This document shows, one piece after another, positions 1 to 6,818 of a stretch of 64,000 nucleotides of DNA. This DNA comes from an uncultured Prevotellaceae bacterium (GTDB lineage: Bacteria; Bacteroidota; Bacteroidia; Bacteroidales; Muribaculaceae). Where the stretch lies: positions 1 to 64,000 of the forward strand of contig CAMZFV010000006.1 in assembly GCA_947306175.1 (NCBI GenBank). The letters are read 5' to 3'. Positions within the stretch are counted from its first letter, which is position 1, and each line of letters opens with the position of its first letter. The notes beneath the pieces are model-generated. The model was not told where the DNA came from. It worked only from the letters and a program-made list of their open reading frames with translations, and searched no databases. Made by a program: the position numbers and the translations under genes.

Positions 1-36
1 TCACAAGCCCATCGGCAGGATCAAGTATGCGCTCAC

Positions 37-153
37 TTAATTCCGCCAACGGGTACCTGAAATAATTGTTTCAACAGAACCATCTGCTATGGCTCTTCCA
101 GGGATTAGTAATGTCAGCAAGACAATTGCCAAAGAAAAGTAAATCTGTTTCAT
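37..153 (-). CDS. Small putative secreted peptide (38 aa), possibly a gene remnant
   Basis: A 38-residue reading frame begins with a convincing signal-peptide pattern: Met-Lys-Gln, then a run of Leu/Ile/Val/Ala, then a small-residue region ending near Ala-Asp. Only about 14 residues follow before the stop. A -7 box (TATCTTTG at 447-440, minus strand) lies upstream, with a long imperfect inverted repeat between it and the start. It could be a genuine small exported peptide or the 5' remnant of a frameshifted larger secreted protein; in-frame reading continues to a second stop at the very edge of the window. I do not recognise a family. Confidence 0.3.
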   Translation of the reverse strand: MKQIYFSLAIVLLTLLIPGRAIADGSVETIISGTRWRN

Positions 154-239
154 GATGTATAAGTTTTTTAAGAATTTGGATGGCTCCCAGCCCTGAAGCA
201 CCCAGAATAATAAAAAGACGTGGACTGAAATTGCCACAC

Positions 240-371
240 CTTTAACTGGAGGTTCTTAGGAAACCCTGAGATGCAGATGCACAAAAAAAGCAGCTTACGC
301 CGGTAGCGTGAAAGCCGCTTTGCCATCTTTCGCATCTCATAAATGAAAAGTTCCTAAGTTTCCAGTTAAGA
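240..371. repeat. 131-bp imperfect inverted repeat
   Basis: The outer arms pair TTTAACTGGA (241-250) with TCCAGTTAAG (361-370), TTCTTAGGAA with TTCCTAAG, and GAGATGC (268-274) with GCATCTC (332-338). An inner GC-rich stem surrounds position 302. The whole stretch could fold as one long hairpin, either as a structured leader RNA of the minus-strand transcript or as a small MITE-like element. No coding content was seen. Confidence 0.5.
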
Positions 372-439
372 GCGAAAAGCAAAACGCCTTTTATTTCCAA
401 AATGTCGTTAACCGAAGACTACACGCCTTCAATCTCCTG

Positions 440-447
440 CAAAGATA
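440..447 (-). promoter_or_regulatory. Bacteroidetes -7 box TATCTTTG
   Basis: An exact match to TAnnTTTG on the minus strand. No good -33 element is visible at the usual spacing. It would drive the inverted repeat at 240-371 and the small peptide. Confidence 0.35.
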
Positions 448-480
448 ATGAAAAATTTGATTGAAAATTTTTAAAACAAA

Positions 481-514
481 AATTTTGTTTAATTTCTCGG
501 CCGTCAGGCCGATC
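481..514 (-). repeat. GC-hairpin + AAATTAAACAAA element, copy A
   Basis: On the minus strand a GC palindrome (CGGCCTGACGGCCG) is followed by AGAAATTAAACAAAATT. The same layout occurs at 22865 and 36808. This copy overlaps the end of the P-type ATPase gene and supplies its last codons and TGA stop. It may also act as that gene's 3' hairpin. Confidence 0.6.
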
Positions 515-2444
515 TAAGTCTTAGCGGCTTAGCGTGAACCTTGTTCTGCATTAGCCGCAGCGCGTTGAGGACGCACAGCAGGGCGACACCCACGTCGGCA
601 AAGACGGCCTCCCACATGTTGGCGATGCCCAGCACGCCCAGGATCATCACCAGCACTTTCACGACGATGGCGAAGGTGATGTTCTGCACGACGATGTGGC
701 GCGTGCGTTTACTCAGGGTGATGGCTTCGGCCACACGCGAGGGCTGGTCGGTCTGGATTACCACATCGGCGGTTTCTACGGCCATATCACTGCCCAGGCC
801 ACCCATCGCGATACCCACGTCGCTTATCGCCAGCACCGGTGCATCGTTAATTCCGTCGCCCACAAAGGCTACCTGCCAGCCTTCGTTCTTAATGCCCTCG
901 ATATGTTCCACCTTGTCTTGCGGCAGCAGGTCGCCGAATGCCTTGCCGATACCCAGCCTGTCGGCTACCTGATTGACGAGTGCCTGCTTGTCGCCCGAGA
1001 GCATGACCGTATCGATGCCCAGTCGGTTAAGTTCCTTGATGGCACGGGCGGCATCCTCCTTAGGCAGGTCGCTCAGCGTGATGTGTCCCGCGTACAGTCC
1101 ATCAACCGCCACGGCAACCATCGTTCCGACGACATTTTTAAGTGTTGAAGGATAATCCACCCCTTCATGCTCCAGCAGCCGCGTCGAGCCTACCAGCCAT
1201 GTTTTGCCATCGACAACGGCGCTCAGTCCGTAGCCAGCGATGTTTTTCAGGTCGTTGACAATGGTATCATCGGGGGTGCAATAGTCGGTGATGGCGCGGG
1301 CAATGGGGTGAGTACTATCCCGTTCGATAGCGGCGACTGTGGCCACTTGCTCATCGCCCAGTCCCGATACCTCACTCACCGCAAAGCGTCCCGTCGTCAG
1401 CGTCCCGGTCTTGTCAAACACTACCGTGTCCACCCCTGCGATAGCATCCAGATGGTTGCTACCCTTGAACAGGATGCCGCGGCGCGAGGCGGCTCCGATG
1501 CCCGCAAAGTAACTGAGCGGAATGCTGATGACCAGCGCGCACGGGCACGAAATAACGAGGAACACGAGTGCACGATGCAGCCACTCTGAGAAATTATAGG
1601 CAAACGTTGGCACAACCATTGACCATACCCACGGCAGCGCAACCACCAGCACGGCAAGTCCCACCACGATAGGTGTGTATATCTTGGCAAAACGGCGGAT
1701 AAACTGTTCGGCGGGAGCTTTATGCTCGGTGGCGTCCTCGACCATGTGCAGGATGCGCGACACGGCGCTCTCGCTGGCGGGCCTCACGGCCTGAATGTGC
1801 ACCACACTCTCGCTGGCAATCATGCCTGCCAGCACCTCGTCGCCGCCCTCGATAACGCGTGGCATGCTCTCACCCGTCAAGGCCGCCGTATCAAATACTG
1901 CCGCATTGCCTGTGAGCGTTCCGTCAACAGGTACACGCTCTCCGGGTTTGACTTCCACGATGTCACCCACTTTGACATCGGCTGGGTCAACGGTCATGCG
2001 ACCCTCGCCCTTGATGACCACGGCATGGTCGGGGCGGAAAGCAATCAGGCTCTTGATGTTGCCACGTGCGCGGCTCACGGCACGGTCCTGCAGGGCCTCG
2101 CCAATGCAGTAGAGCGCCATCACCGCCACCGCCTCGGGGAACTCTCCGATGGCAAACGCGCCGATGCTCGCCACACTCATCAGCAGGAACTCGCTGAACA
2201 CCTCGCCCTCACGGGCCTCCTCAATCGCCTCATGCAGCACGCCCAGCCCCGTAGGCAGCCAAGCTACAGCATACCAAGCGATTCGTACCCACTGGTTCTG
2301 GAACCACTGAACGTTCATCGCCGTCATGATGATGCCTGCCAGCAGCAATGCCAGCGACAAGAAGGGTTTCCACCAGCTCATATTTTCTTCCGCATTATGC
2401 TCATGGACATGCTCGTGGACGTCGTGATGATGTATATGTGCCAT
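504..2444 (-). CDS. Heavy-metal translocating P1B-type ATPase (Zn/Cd/Pb type)
   Basis: This is an ATP-driven cation exporter of the inner membrane, 646 aa. The N-terminus carries a His-rich stretch (HIHHHDVHEHVHEH) in place of a CXXC metal-binding domain. Visible hallmarks in order are the TGES actuator loop, the transmembrane CPC metal site (SCPCALV), the phosphorylation motif DKTGTLT, the HP motif (STHPIA), GDGINDAP, and an Asp in the last membrane segment (FADVG...NALRL). The CPC plus late Asp pattern is that of ZntA/CadA-like zinc, cadmium or lead exporters. The gene is monocistronic, with a TATCTTTG box at 2487-2480 and an overlapping dyad. The exact metal is inferred, not shown. Confidence 0.93.
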   Translation of the reverse strand: MAHIHHHDVHEHVHEHNAEENMSWWKPFLSLALLLAGIIMTAMNVQWFQNQWVRIAWYAVAWLPTGLGVLHEAIEEAREGEVFSEFLLMSVASIGAFAIGEFPEAVAVMALYCIGEALQDRAVSRARGNIKSLIAFRPDHAVVIKGEGRMTVDPADVKVGDIVEVKPGERVPVDGTLTGNAAVFDTAALTGESMPRVIEGGDEVLAGMIASESVVHIQAVRPASESAVSRILHMVEDATEHKAPAEQFIRRFAKIYTPIVVGLAVLVVALPWVWSMVVPTFAYNFSEWLHRALVFLVISCPCALVISIPLSYFAGIGAASRRGILFKGSNHLDAIAGVDTVVFDKTGTLTTGRFAVSEVSGLGDEQVATVAAIERDSTHPIARAITDYCTPDDTIVNDLKNIAGYGLSAVVDGKTWLVGSTRLLEHEGVDYPSTLKNVVGTMVAVAVDGLYAGHITLSDLPKEDAARAIKELNRLGIDTVMLSGDKQALVNQVADRLGIGKAFGDLLPQDKVEHIEGIKNEGWQVAFVGDGINDAPVLAISDVGIAMGGLGSDMAVETADVVIQTDQPSRVAEAITLSKRTRHIVVQNITFAIVVKVLVMILGVLGIANMWEAVFADVGVALLCVLNALRLMQNKVHAKPLRLRSA

Positions 2445-2479
2445 TGTCTTTATCTTTGATTTGTTATTTATTCTGGCTG

Positions 2480-2514
2480 CAAAGATAAGGGTAATTCAGT
2501 GCAACTGGGTTGCA
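2480..2514 (-). promoter_or_regulatory. P-type ATPase promoter with overlapping dyad
   Basis: The minus-strand -7 box TATCTTTG is at 2487-2480. About 13 bp upstream lies a perfect dyad, TGCAAC-TGG-GTTGCA, at 2500-2514, covering the region where a -33 element would sit. That position suits a metal-responsive regulator. No regulator gene is adjacent, so the binding protein is unknown. Confidence 0.4.
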
Positions 2515-2723
2515 AAGTGCGGTTGTGAGGCTGAAAATGGCCTGGTCATTGGTCTGCAAGAATCCTGGGTTTATCGGCAAAACAAGCGCTCGTGTCGATA
2601 ACAGTTCAAAGGGCGTTTAACTTTTTCCGCAGCCCGTGGTCTAAAAGACACTAAATGATTTAGAAGCATTGTTTCACCAGTCGAGGTCGCCCTTCGGTGT
2701 CCGAGACACAAAACTTAAAGATT

Positions 2724-3017
2724 ATGAAAACTAAAGCATTATTGACCGCAATCGCGACTATCGCGTTACTCATGCCCGGCACTGCTATGGCTAGTAATCA
2801 CAAGAAAAATCATGAGGTGAAACCCAAGCACCGCATCGAGCACAGGATGCACGTCGCACATCGTCCGGAAATCGGAAAGCGCTTCAAACATCGTCCCGAC
2901 AACGGCAAGTTCATCATCGTCAACCGTGAGCGCATGTGGACAGCCAACGGGGTTCTGTACAAAATGATTTCAACCCGCACGGGAACTGTCTTTGTAGTAG
3001 CAGGATACCTGAGATAA
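2724..3017 (+). CDS. Small basic His/Lys-rich secreted protein
   Basis: A 97-aa protein starting at the Met-Lys-Thr-Lys that begins a clean signal peptide (cleavage near AMA-S). The mature part is rich in His, Lys and Arg (HKKNHEVKPKHRIEHR) and ends in a more ordinary segment with IIVNRERMW and VFVVAGYLR. It lies next to the His-tagged metal ATPase, so a periplasmic metal- or anion-binding role is possible, but I do not recognise the family. A strong terminator follows. Confidence 0.6.
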   Translation: MKTKALLTAIATIALLMPGTAMASNHKKNHEVKPKHRIEHRMHVAHRPEIGKRFKHRPDNGKFIIVNRERMWTANGVLYKMISTRTGTVFVVAGYLR

Positions 3018-3050
3018 GAAAATGGAAGTTGTTATGTGAATAAACGAGAG

Positions 3051-3081
3051 GCCCATTGATTTTGCTCAATGGGCTTTTTAT
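3051..3081 (+). terminator. Rho-independent terminator
   Basis: GCCCATTGA (3051-3059) pairs with TCAATGGGC (3066-3074), followed by TTTTTA. It ends the small basic secreted protein gene. Confidence 0.85.
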
Positions 3082-3084
3082 TTG

Positions 3085-4068
3085 TTAATACAGCAGCCTT
3101 GCGATGCGGGCCGAGCCGCGTTTGCCGGCGGCGATGCGGGAGAACAGGTGGCGCGTCACGGGGGCGATGAACCAGCGCCAGCGGCGGTTGTTACTGTAGC
3201 TCTCTTGCAGCTTCTGGTAGGCCTCACGGCACAGGGGCTTGGCCAACTCGGGACATCCCTCGCGCTGATACTGGGCGGCAAGCACTAGGCGGCGGTATTC
3301 CAGCAGGCGCTCAAAGCGGCGCTTATGCTTTGCCTTTAGCTTGGAACAACGCACCTCGTTAATCATGATATCGATGACGTATTCCCATTGTCCCTGACGG
3401 CTGTGGAACTCGGTACCCGTGATGGAGTCGGCACCGTTGTGGTTGATGATGACCTTGGACAGCCCTCCCATGAACGCCACACGTGGATTGGCCAACAGTA
3501 ACCGCAGTCCCAGTTCCCAATCGTTCCAGCCCGGCAGGTTGATGTTCCACCCGTCGGTCGAGGCAAAGAACTCGCGCCTGACGGCATAGCGCTGGGTGGC
3601 AAGCTGTCCGTGAAGGATATGCTGGGCAAACAGGTCGTTGCGGTGGAAGGGTGCGGGCCGCTGGGCTCCGTCGGGAAAGACAAGGGTGGATTTGGCGCTG
3701 ATCAGGTCAAGCTCGCGCCCTTTCTCTTGATACTTGGTGATGGTGTTGACGTAGGATTCCACCAAATCCTGCTCCATCAGGTCGTCGCTGTCAAAGAACA
3801 GCACCCATTCGCCCGTGGCGCACTCAAAGCCGCGGTTGCGGGCCGCGCCAGCCGTGTGGTGGCTCTCGCTGGTCACGACCACCTTAAAATCCTCGCTATT
3901 ATGGTCCTGCTTGAACTGCTCCAGCACTTGCAGTGAGTGGTCGGTGCTGTCGTTATCCACCAGCACCACCTGCAGTGGGCGGTAGGTCTGCGCCAAAACG
4001 GTCTGCAAGGTGGTGGGCACCACCGCAGCACGGTTATACACGGGGATGATGATTGACACTTCCATCAT
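3085..4068 (-). CDS. Family 2 glycosyltransferase (GT-A fold)
   Basis: A 327-aa cytoplasmic inverting glycosyltransferase. The N-terminus has the nucleotide-binding start SIIIPVYNRA, then VDNDSTDHS, and the metal-binding DXD-type motif FFDSDD at about residues 89-94. A later GWNDWELGLRLL segment resembles the usual acceptor-side W-x-D/E-x-L motif. The donor and acceptor sugars cannot be read from sequence. It is divergent from a second glycosyltransferase at 4214. A near-consensus promoter is at 4120-4089. Confidence 0.88.
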   Translation of the reverse strand: MMEVSIIIPVYNRAAVVPTTLQTVLAQTYRPLQVVLVDNDSTDHSLQVLEQFKQDHNSEDFKVVVTSESHHTAGAARNRGFECATGEWVLFFDSDDLMEQDLVESYVNTITKYQEKGRELDLISAKSTLVFPDGAQRPAPFHRNDLFAQHILHGQLATQRYAVRREFFASTDGWNINLPGWNDWELGLRLLLANPRVAFMGGLSKVIINHNGADSITGTEFHSRQGQWEYVIDIMINEVRCSKLKAKHKRRFERLLEYRRLVLAAQYQREGCPELAKPLCREAYQKLQESYSNNRRWRWFIAPVTRHLFSRIAAGKRGSARIARLLY

Positions 4069-4088
4069 GGGCGAACGATTAATCGGGG

Positions 4089-4120
4089 TAAAGGTACTGC
4101 TTTTTTTGACAAATCACAAA
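4089..4120 (-). promoter_or_regulatory. Promoter of GT2 gene
   Basis: On the minus strand TTTG (4120-4117) is followed by 20 bp and TACCTTTA (4096-4089), one base from TAnnTTTG. Confidence 0.5.
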
Positions 4121-4174
4121 GAATGAACTAATATTTGATAAATTAGGCGGCGTCTCGGGAAATTCAAAATATAT

Positions 4175-4205
4175 TTTGATTTCCGCTCGACTTGCACTAA
4201 TTTTG
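4175..4205 (+). promoter_or_regulatory. Promoter of GT4-like gene
   Basis: TTTG (4175-4178), 19 bp, then TAATTTTG (4198-4205). The start codon follows 8 bases later, so the leader is very short. Confidence 0.65.
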
Positions 4206-4213
4206 CACCCAGT

Positions 4214-5338
4214 ATGAAGATATTATTCGCTGGTGATGCCAGCAACATGCACAACTGCCTTGCCCAGCAACTCAGGCGAATGGGACACAAGGCGACGGTG
4301 GCATCCGACGGTTCCCGTTGGATGGACACCCGCCGCGACATCGACCTGAAGCGCCGTCCCGGCAAATTGGGCACTTTGCGCTACCTGCTTGACATCCAGT
4401 GCGCCCTGCCCCAGATGACGGGTTACGATATCGTCGAGATAGCATCTCCCATCTTCCTGCGGCTGAAACCCCACCGTGTCGCCAAGGTCTTTGACTATCT
4501 CAAGGCCCACAACACTCGCATGGTGCTCTCTGCAATGGCGACCGACAGGGTATATTACGACGCCTGCCATGACGGACACACCTTCCGCTATAGCGACTAT
4601 ATGTTGGGCGATCAGCCTTCGCCTTACGTCGGCTCGGGCGAGTATATCGCCCAGCAGCAGGACAACTGGAAACAGCCTTTCATGCGTGAGCACAACGACC
4701 ACATCCTTGCAGGTATCGACGGCGCCGTGGCATGCCTCTATGAGTACTATGCCGCCTATAAGCCCGTGTTGGGCGACCGCGTGGCCTATGCGGGCATTCC
4801 CATCGACACCGAGTCGCTGGACTTCCGCCCGTTGGAGCAGGCACCCGACAAAGTGCGGTTGTTTATCGGCATTCAGCGCGATCGTCACGTCATCAAGGGC
4901 ACCGACCGGTTGCTGGCTGTCATGAAGCGCATCCACGACCGCTATCCTGATCTCACTGAGCTTGAAGTGGTCGAGAATTTGCCCTACGACGAGTACACTC
5001 GCCGCATGCGTGATTCCCACGTCATCCTCGACCAGCTCTACAGTTATACCCCTGGCACTAATGCGCTTCTTGCTATGGCCCAGGGCCTTGTCGCCGTTTC
5101 AGGCGCCGAGCCCGAATACTATGAATTGATTGGGGAAACAGACAACAAGCCCATCATCAACGTGTCGCCGCTGATTGAGGGGGATATTGACCACAAACTG
5201 TCCTGGCTGGTGGAGCATCGAGACCAGCTGCCACAAATGGCACGTGCCAGCCGCGCCTTTGTCGAGAAACACAATGCCGCACCCGTCGTGGCGCAGCGCT
5301 ACCTCGACTTCTGGCAATCTCTAATCACTAATCACTAA
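4214..5338 (+). CDS. Glycosyltransferase, GT-B / family 4-like
   Basis: A 374-aa protein. The N-terminus MKILFAGDASNMHNCLAQQL is the usual first strand and loop of GT-B enzymes. A C-terminal Rossmann half begins near VRLFIGIQRDRHVIKGTDRLL and includes the late acidic segment GAEPEYYE, where family 4 enzymes carry their E-x7-E motif. It is probably a surface polysaccharide or glycolipid transferase, and the sugar is unknown. The stop codon lies inside a CTAATCA tandem array, so the last few residues (LITNH) come from the repeat. Confidence 0.75.
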   Translation: MKILFAGDASNMHNCLAQQLRRMGHKATVASDGSRWMDTRRDIDLKRRPGKLGTLRYLLDIQCALPQMTGYDIVEIASPIFLRLKPHRVAKVFDYLKAHNTRMVLSAMATDRVYYDACHDGHTFRYSDYMLGDQPSPYVGSGEYIAQQQDNWKQPFMREHNDHILAGIDGAVACLYEYYAAYKPVLGDRVAYAGIPIDTESLDFRPLEQAPDKVRLFIGIQRDRHVIKGTDRLLAVMKRIHDRYPDLTELEVVENLPYDEYTRRMRDSHVILDQLYSYTPGTNALLAMAQGLVAVSGAEPEYYELIGETDNKPIINVSPLIEGDIDHKLSWLVEHRDQLPQMARASRAFVEKHNAAPVVAQRYLDFWQSLITNH

Positions 5339-5360
5339 TCACTAATCACTAATCACTAAT
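5321..5360. repeat. Heptamer array (CTAATCA)5.7
   Basis: Five perfect copies of CTAATCA plus five bases, between convergent genes. The TAA stop of the upstream glycosyltransferase is inside it. Every unit contains CTAA, so stop codons occur in all six frames. It is the cleanest of the period-7 arrays in this window. Confidence 0.9.
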
Positions 5361-5366
5361 CTATCT

Positions 5367-6446
5367 CTACAGATACTTTGCCACTGCGGCTTTAAGCCTT
5401 GTGGGGTCCTCGACGCGCTCGACAATCTCGCTGTTCTTGATGATGAAGGTCGTGGGGATGCCTGTCACGTTATAGGTGCCCACATTCTGGGAGTTGATGC
5501 TCCCTGGGTCAAAGACGGTAATCCATGGCAGATTCTGTGCCGCTTGACGCCATGCCACATTGTCCTGATCAAGGCTGATCTGGTAGATAGCAAGTCCTTT
5601 GGCATGGTAGCTCTGGTAGATATCATTGAGCAACTTGTTGAGTTGAGGCGATATGTCGGCCATATAGGCGGTGAAGTCGAGCAGCACGATACGGTTCTCG
5701 GCAGCCACCTTAGCGAGGCTGTATTCCTTGCCGTGGTAATCCTGCAACTTGATGTCGATGAGCGAAGCCACGTCGGCATACACAGTGTCACTGGCGGCAG
5801 TGGTCGCGCGGCGACGGCGCTGACCTTCGAGCAGCACGTTCACGAGGTAGTCGGTGCGCGGGTCGTTGGGACGGAAGGAGTTGAAGGCGTTGGCCACAGC
5901 GCCGATGAAGCGCAGGTCGCTGTCGTTCATCGGGTCAAACAGCGGTTGGCCGTCGATATATTTGTTGATAGTGTAATAGGCCACAATGCCGCTGGGATCG
6001 GCAGCGATTTGGCGTGCCAGCTTATCCTTCCATGCCTGACGCTCGGCTGGGGTGCCCTTGCCGCCGGCAAACTGCATCGCTTCCTTGTCAATCTTCATGA
6101 CCAGTTCGGCGTGCTCACTGCCGCTGATGGTGTAGTCGGTCGCAAAGTTGGGCAACTTGGCTTTGATGGTCAGATGGTCCAGGCTGTCGATGGGGAAGCA
6201 GATGGTCTGGTCTCCCAACCTCAACTGGTAGATATTGGGCACCTCGGGCGCTGGAGCGCTTACACTGAATTTGCCTTTTTTGTTCACCTTGACGCTGTCA
6301 ACGATGAACCACTCGCCGTTACTGGATTGCTCCAAGACGAGCGTGGTGTCACTGGCCCCTTCGATGGTGCCGTCGATATGGAAACTGTTGCCTGTACATG
6401 CTGTCAATGTCAACACGGCAGCAATCATGAAAACTATCTTCTTCAT
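5367..6446 (-). CDS. DUF4369/TlpA-like thioredoxin-fold lipoprotein lacking CXXC
   Basis: A 359-aa lipoprotein: signal peptide with lipobox (LTAC, Cys at about 17), an N-terminal beta-rich DUF4369-type domain (FHIDGTIEGASDTTLVLEQ), and a C-terminal thioredoxin/AhpC-TSA-like domain from about residue 230. The expected WCxxC active site is replaced by LLDFTAYMADISPQ, with no cysteine, while the cis-Pro region (VTGIPTTFII) is kept. It is therefore unlikely to be a disulfide oxidoreductase and may bind a partner or chaperone. Its promoter is TTTG (6508-6505), 20 bp, TAATTTCG (6484-6477). Confidence 0.8.
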   Translation of the reverse strand: MKKIVFMIAAVLTLTACTGNSFHIDGTIEGASDTTLVLEQSSNGEWFIVDSVKVNKKGKFSVSAPAPEVPNIYQLRLGDQTICFPIDSLDHLTIKAKLPNFATDYTISGSEHAELVMKIDKEAMQFAGGKGTPAERQAWKDKLARQIAADPSGIVAYYTINKYIDGQPLFDPMNDSDLRFIGAVANAFNSFRPNDPRTDYLVNVLLEGQRRRRATTAASDTVYADVASLIDIKLQDYHGKEYSLAKVAAENRIVLLDFTAYMADISPQLNKLLNDIYQSYHAKGLAIYQISLDQDNVAWRQAAQNLPWITVFDPGSINSQNVGTYNVTGIPTTFIIKNSEIVERVEDPTRLKAAVAKYL

Positions 6447-6476
6447 ATTCGGATTGTCGATGATATTAAAAACGTG

Positions 6477-6508
6477 CGAAATTACACTTTTTTCACCACA
6501 CAGCCAAA
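6477..6508 (-). promoter_or_regulatory. Promoter of TlpA-like gene
   Basis: TTTG-N20-TAATTTCG on the minus strand. The same -7 variant (TAATTTCG) is seen before the response regulator at 56421. Confidence 0.5.
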
Positions 6509-6570
6509 CGGGAGTAAAAAAAACGTCCTTGCAGCCCTTGATATGGGCGGTTGAATGGGCTGTTACAAAA

Positions 6571-6604
6571 AAAACAGACTCGCTATCGCAGCGAGTCTGT
6601 TTTC
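6571..6604. terminator. Bidirectional terminator
   Basis: AAAACAGACTCGCT (6571-6584), loop ATCGC, then AGCGAGTCTGTTTT. It has A and T tracts on either side and ends the amylase transcript on the minus strand. Confidence 0.85.
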
Positions 6605-6625
6605 ACTAATCTCTTAAATCTTTAC

Positions 6626-6715
6626 CTTATGAAAAAAATTATTACCCAAAAACGTGGTGCAAAATTACTGCCAAAGCGCATATTGCCCACCATTTTTAAT
6701 GTTAAAAAAGCCTAA
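6626..6715 (+). other. Possible 28-aa ORF beginning CTTATGAAAAAAATTA
   Basis: A short, very basic frame (ATG at 6629, stop at 6713) starts 25 bases after a terminator. The first 16 bases are identical to a site at 55797 that also follows a terminator. No promoter is visible on this strand. It may be a recurring post-terminator sequence rather than a gene. Confidence 0.2.
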
Positions 6716-6818
6716 AATGACCAGTGGATTTTATGCTGAGGAAATTTAGAACACTTTTGTTCCCATCTTGAGCCACTGACGAGAGTTTTTATCCCTCGCC
6801 AGTGGCAATTTGGGGAAC

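Noticed and set aside
5321..5360. Tandem array considered as a CRISPR
   Set aside because: The unit is 7 bp with no spacers; it is a simple tandem repeat.
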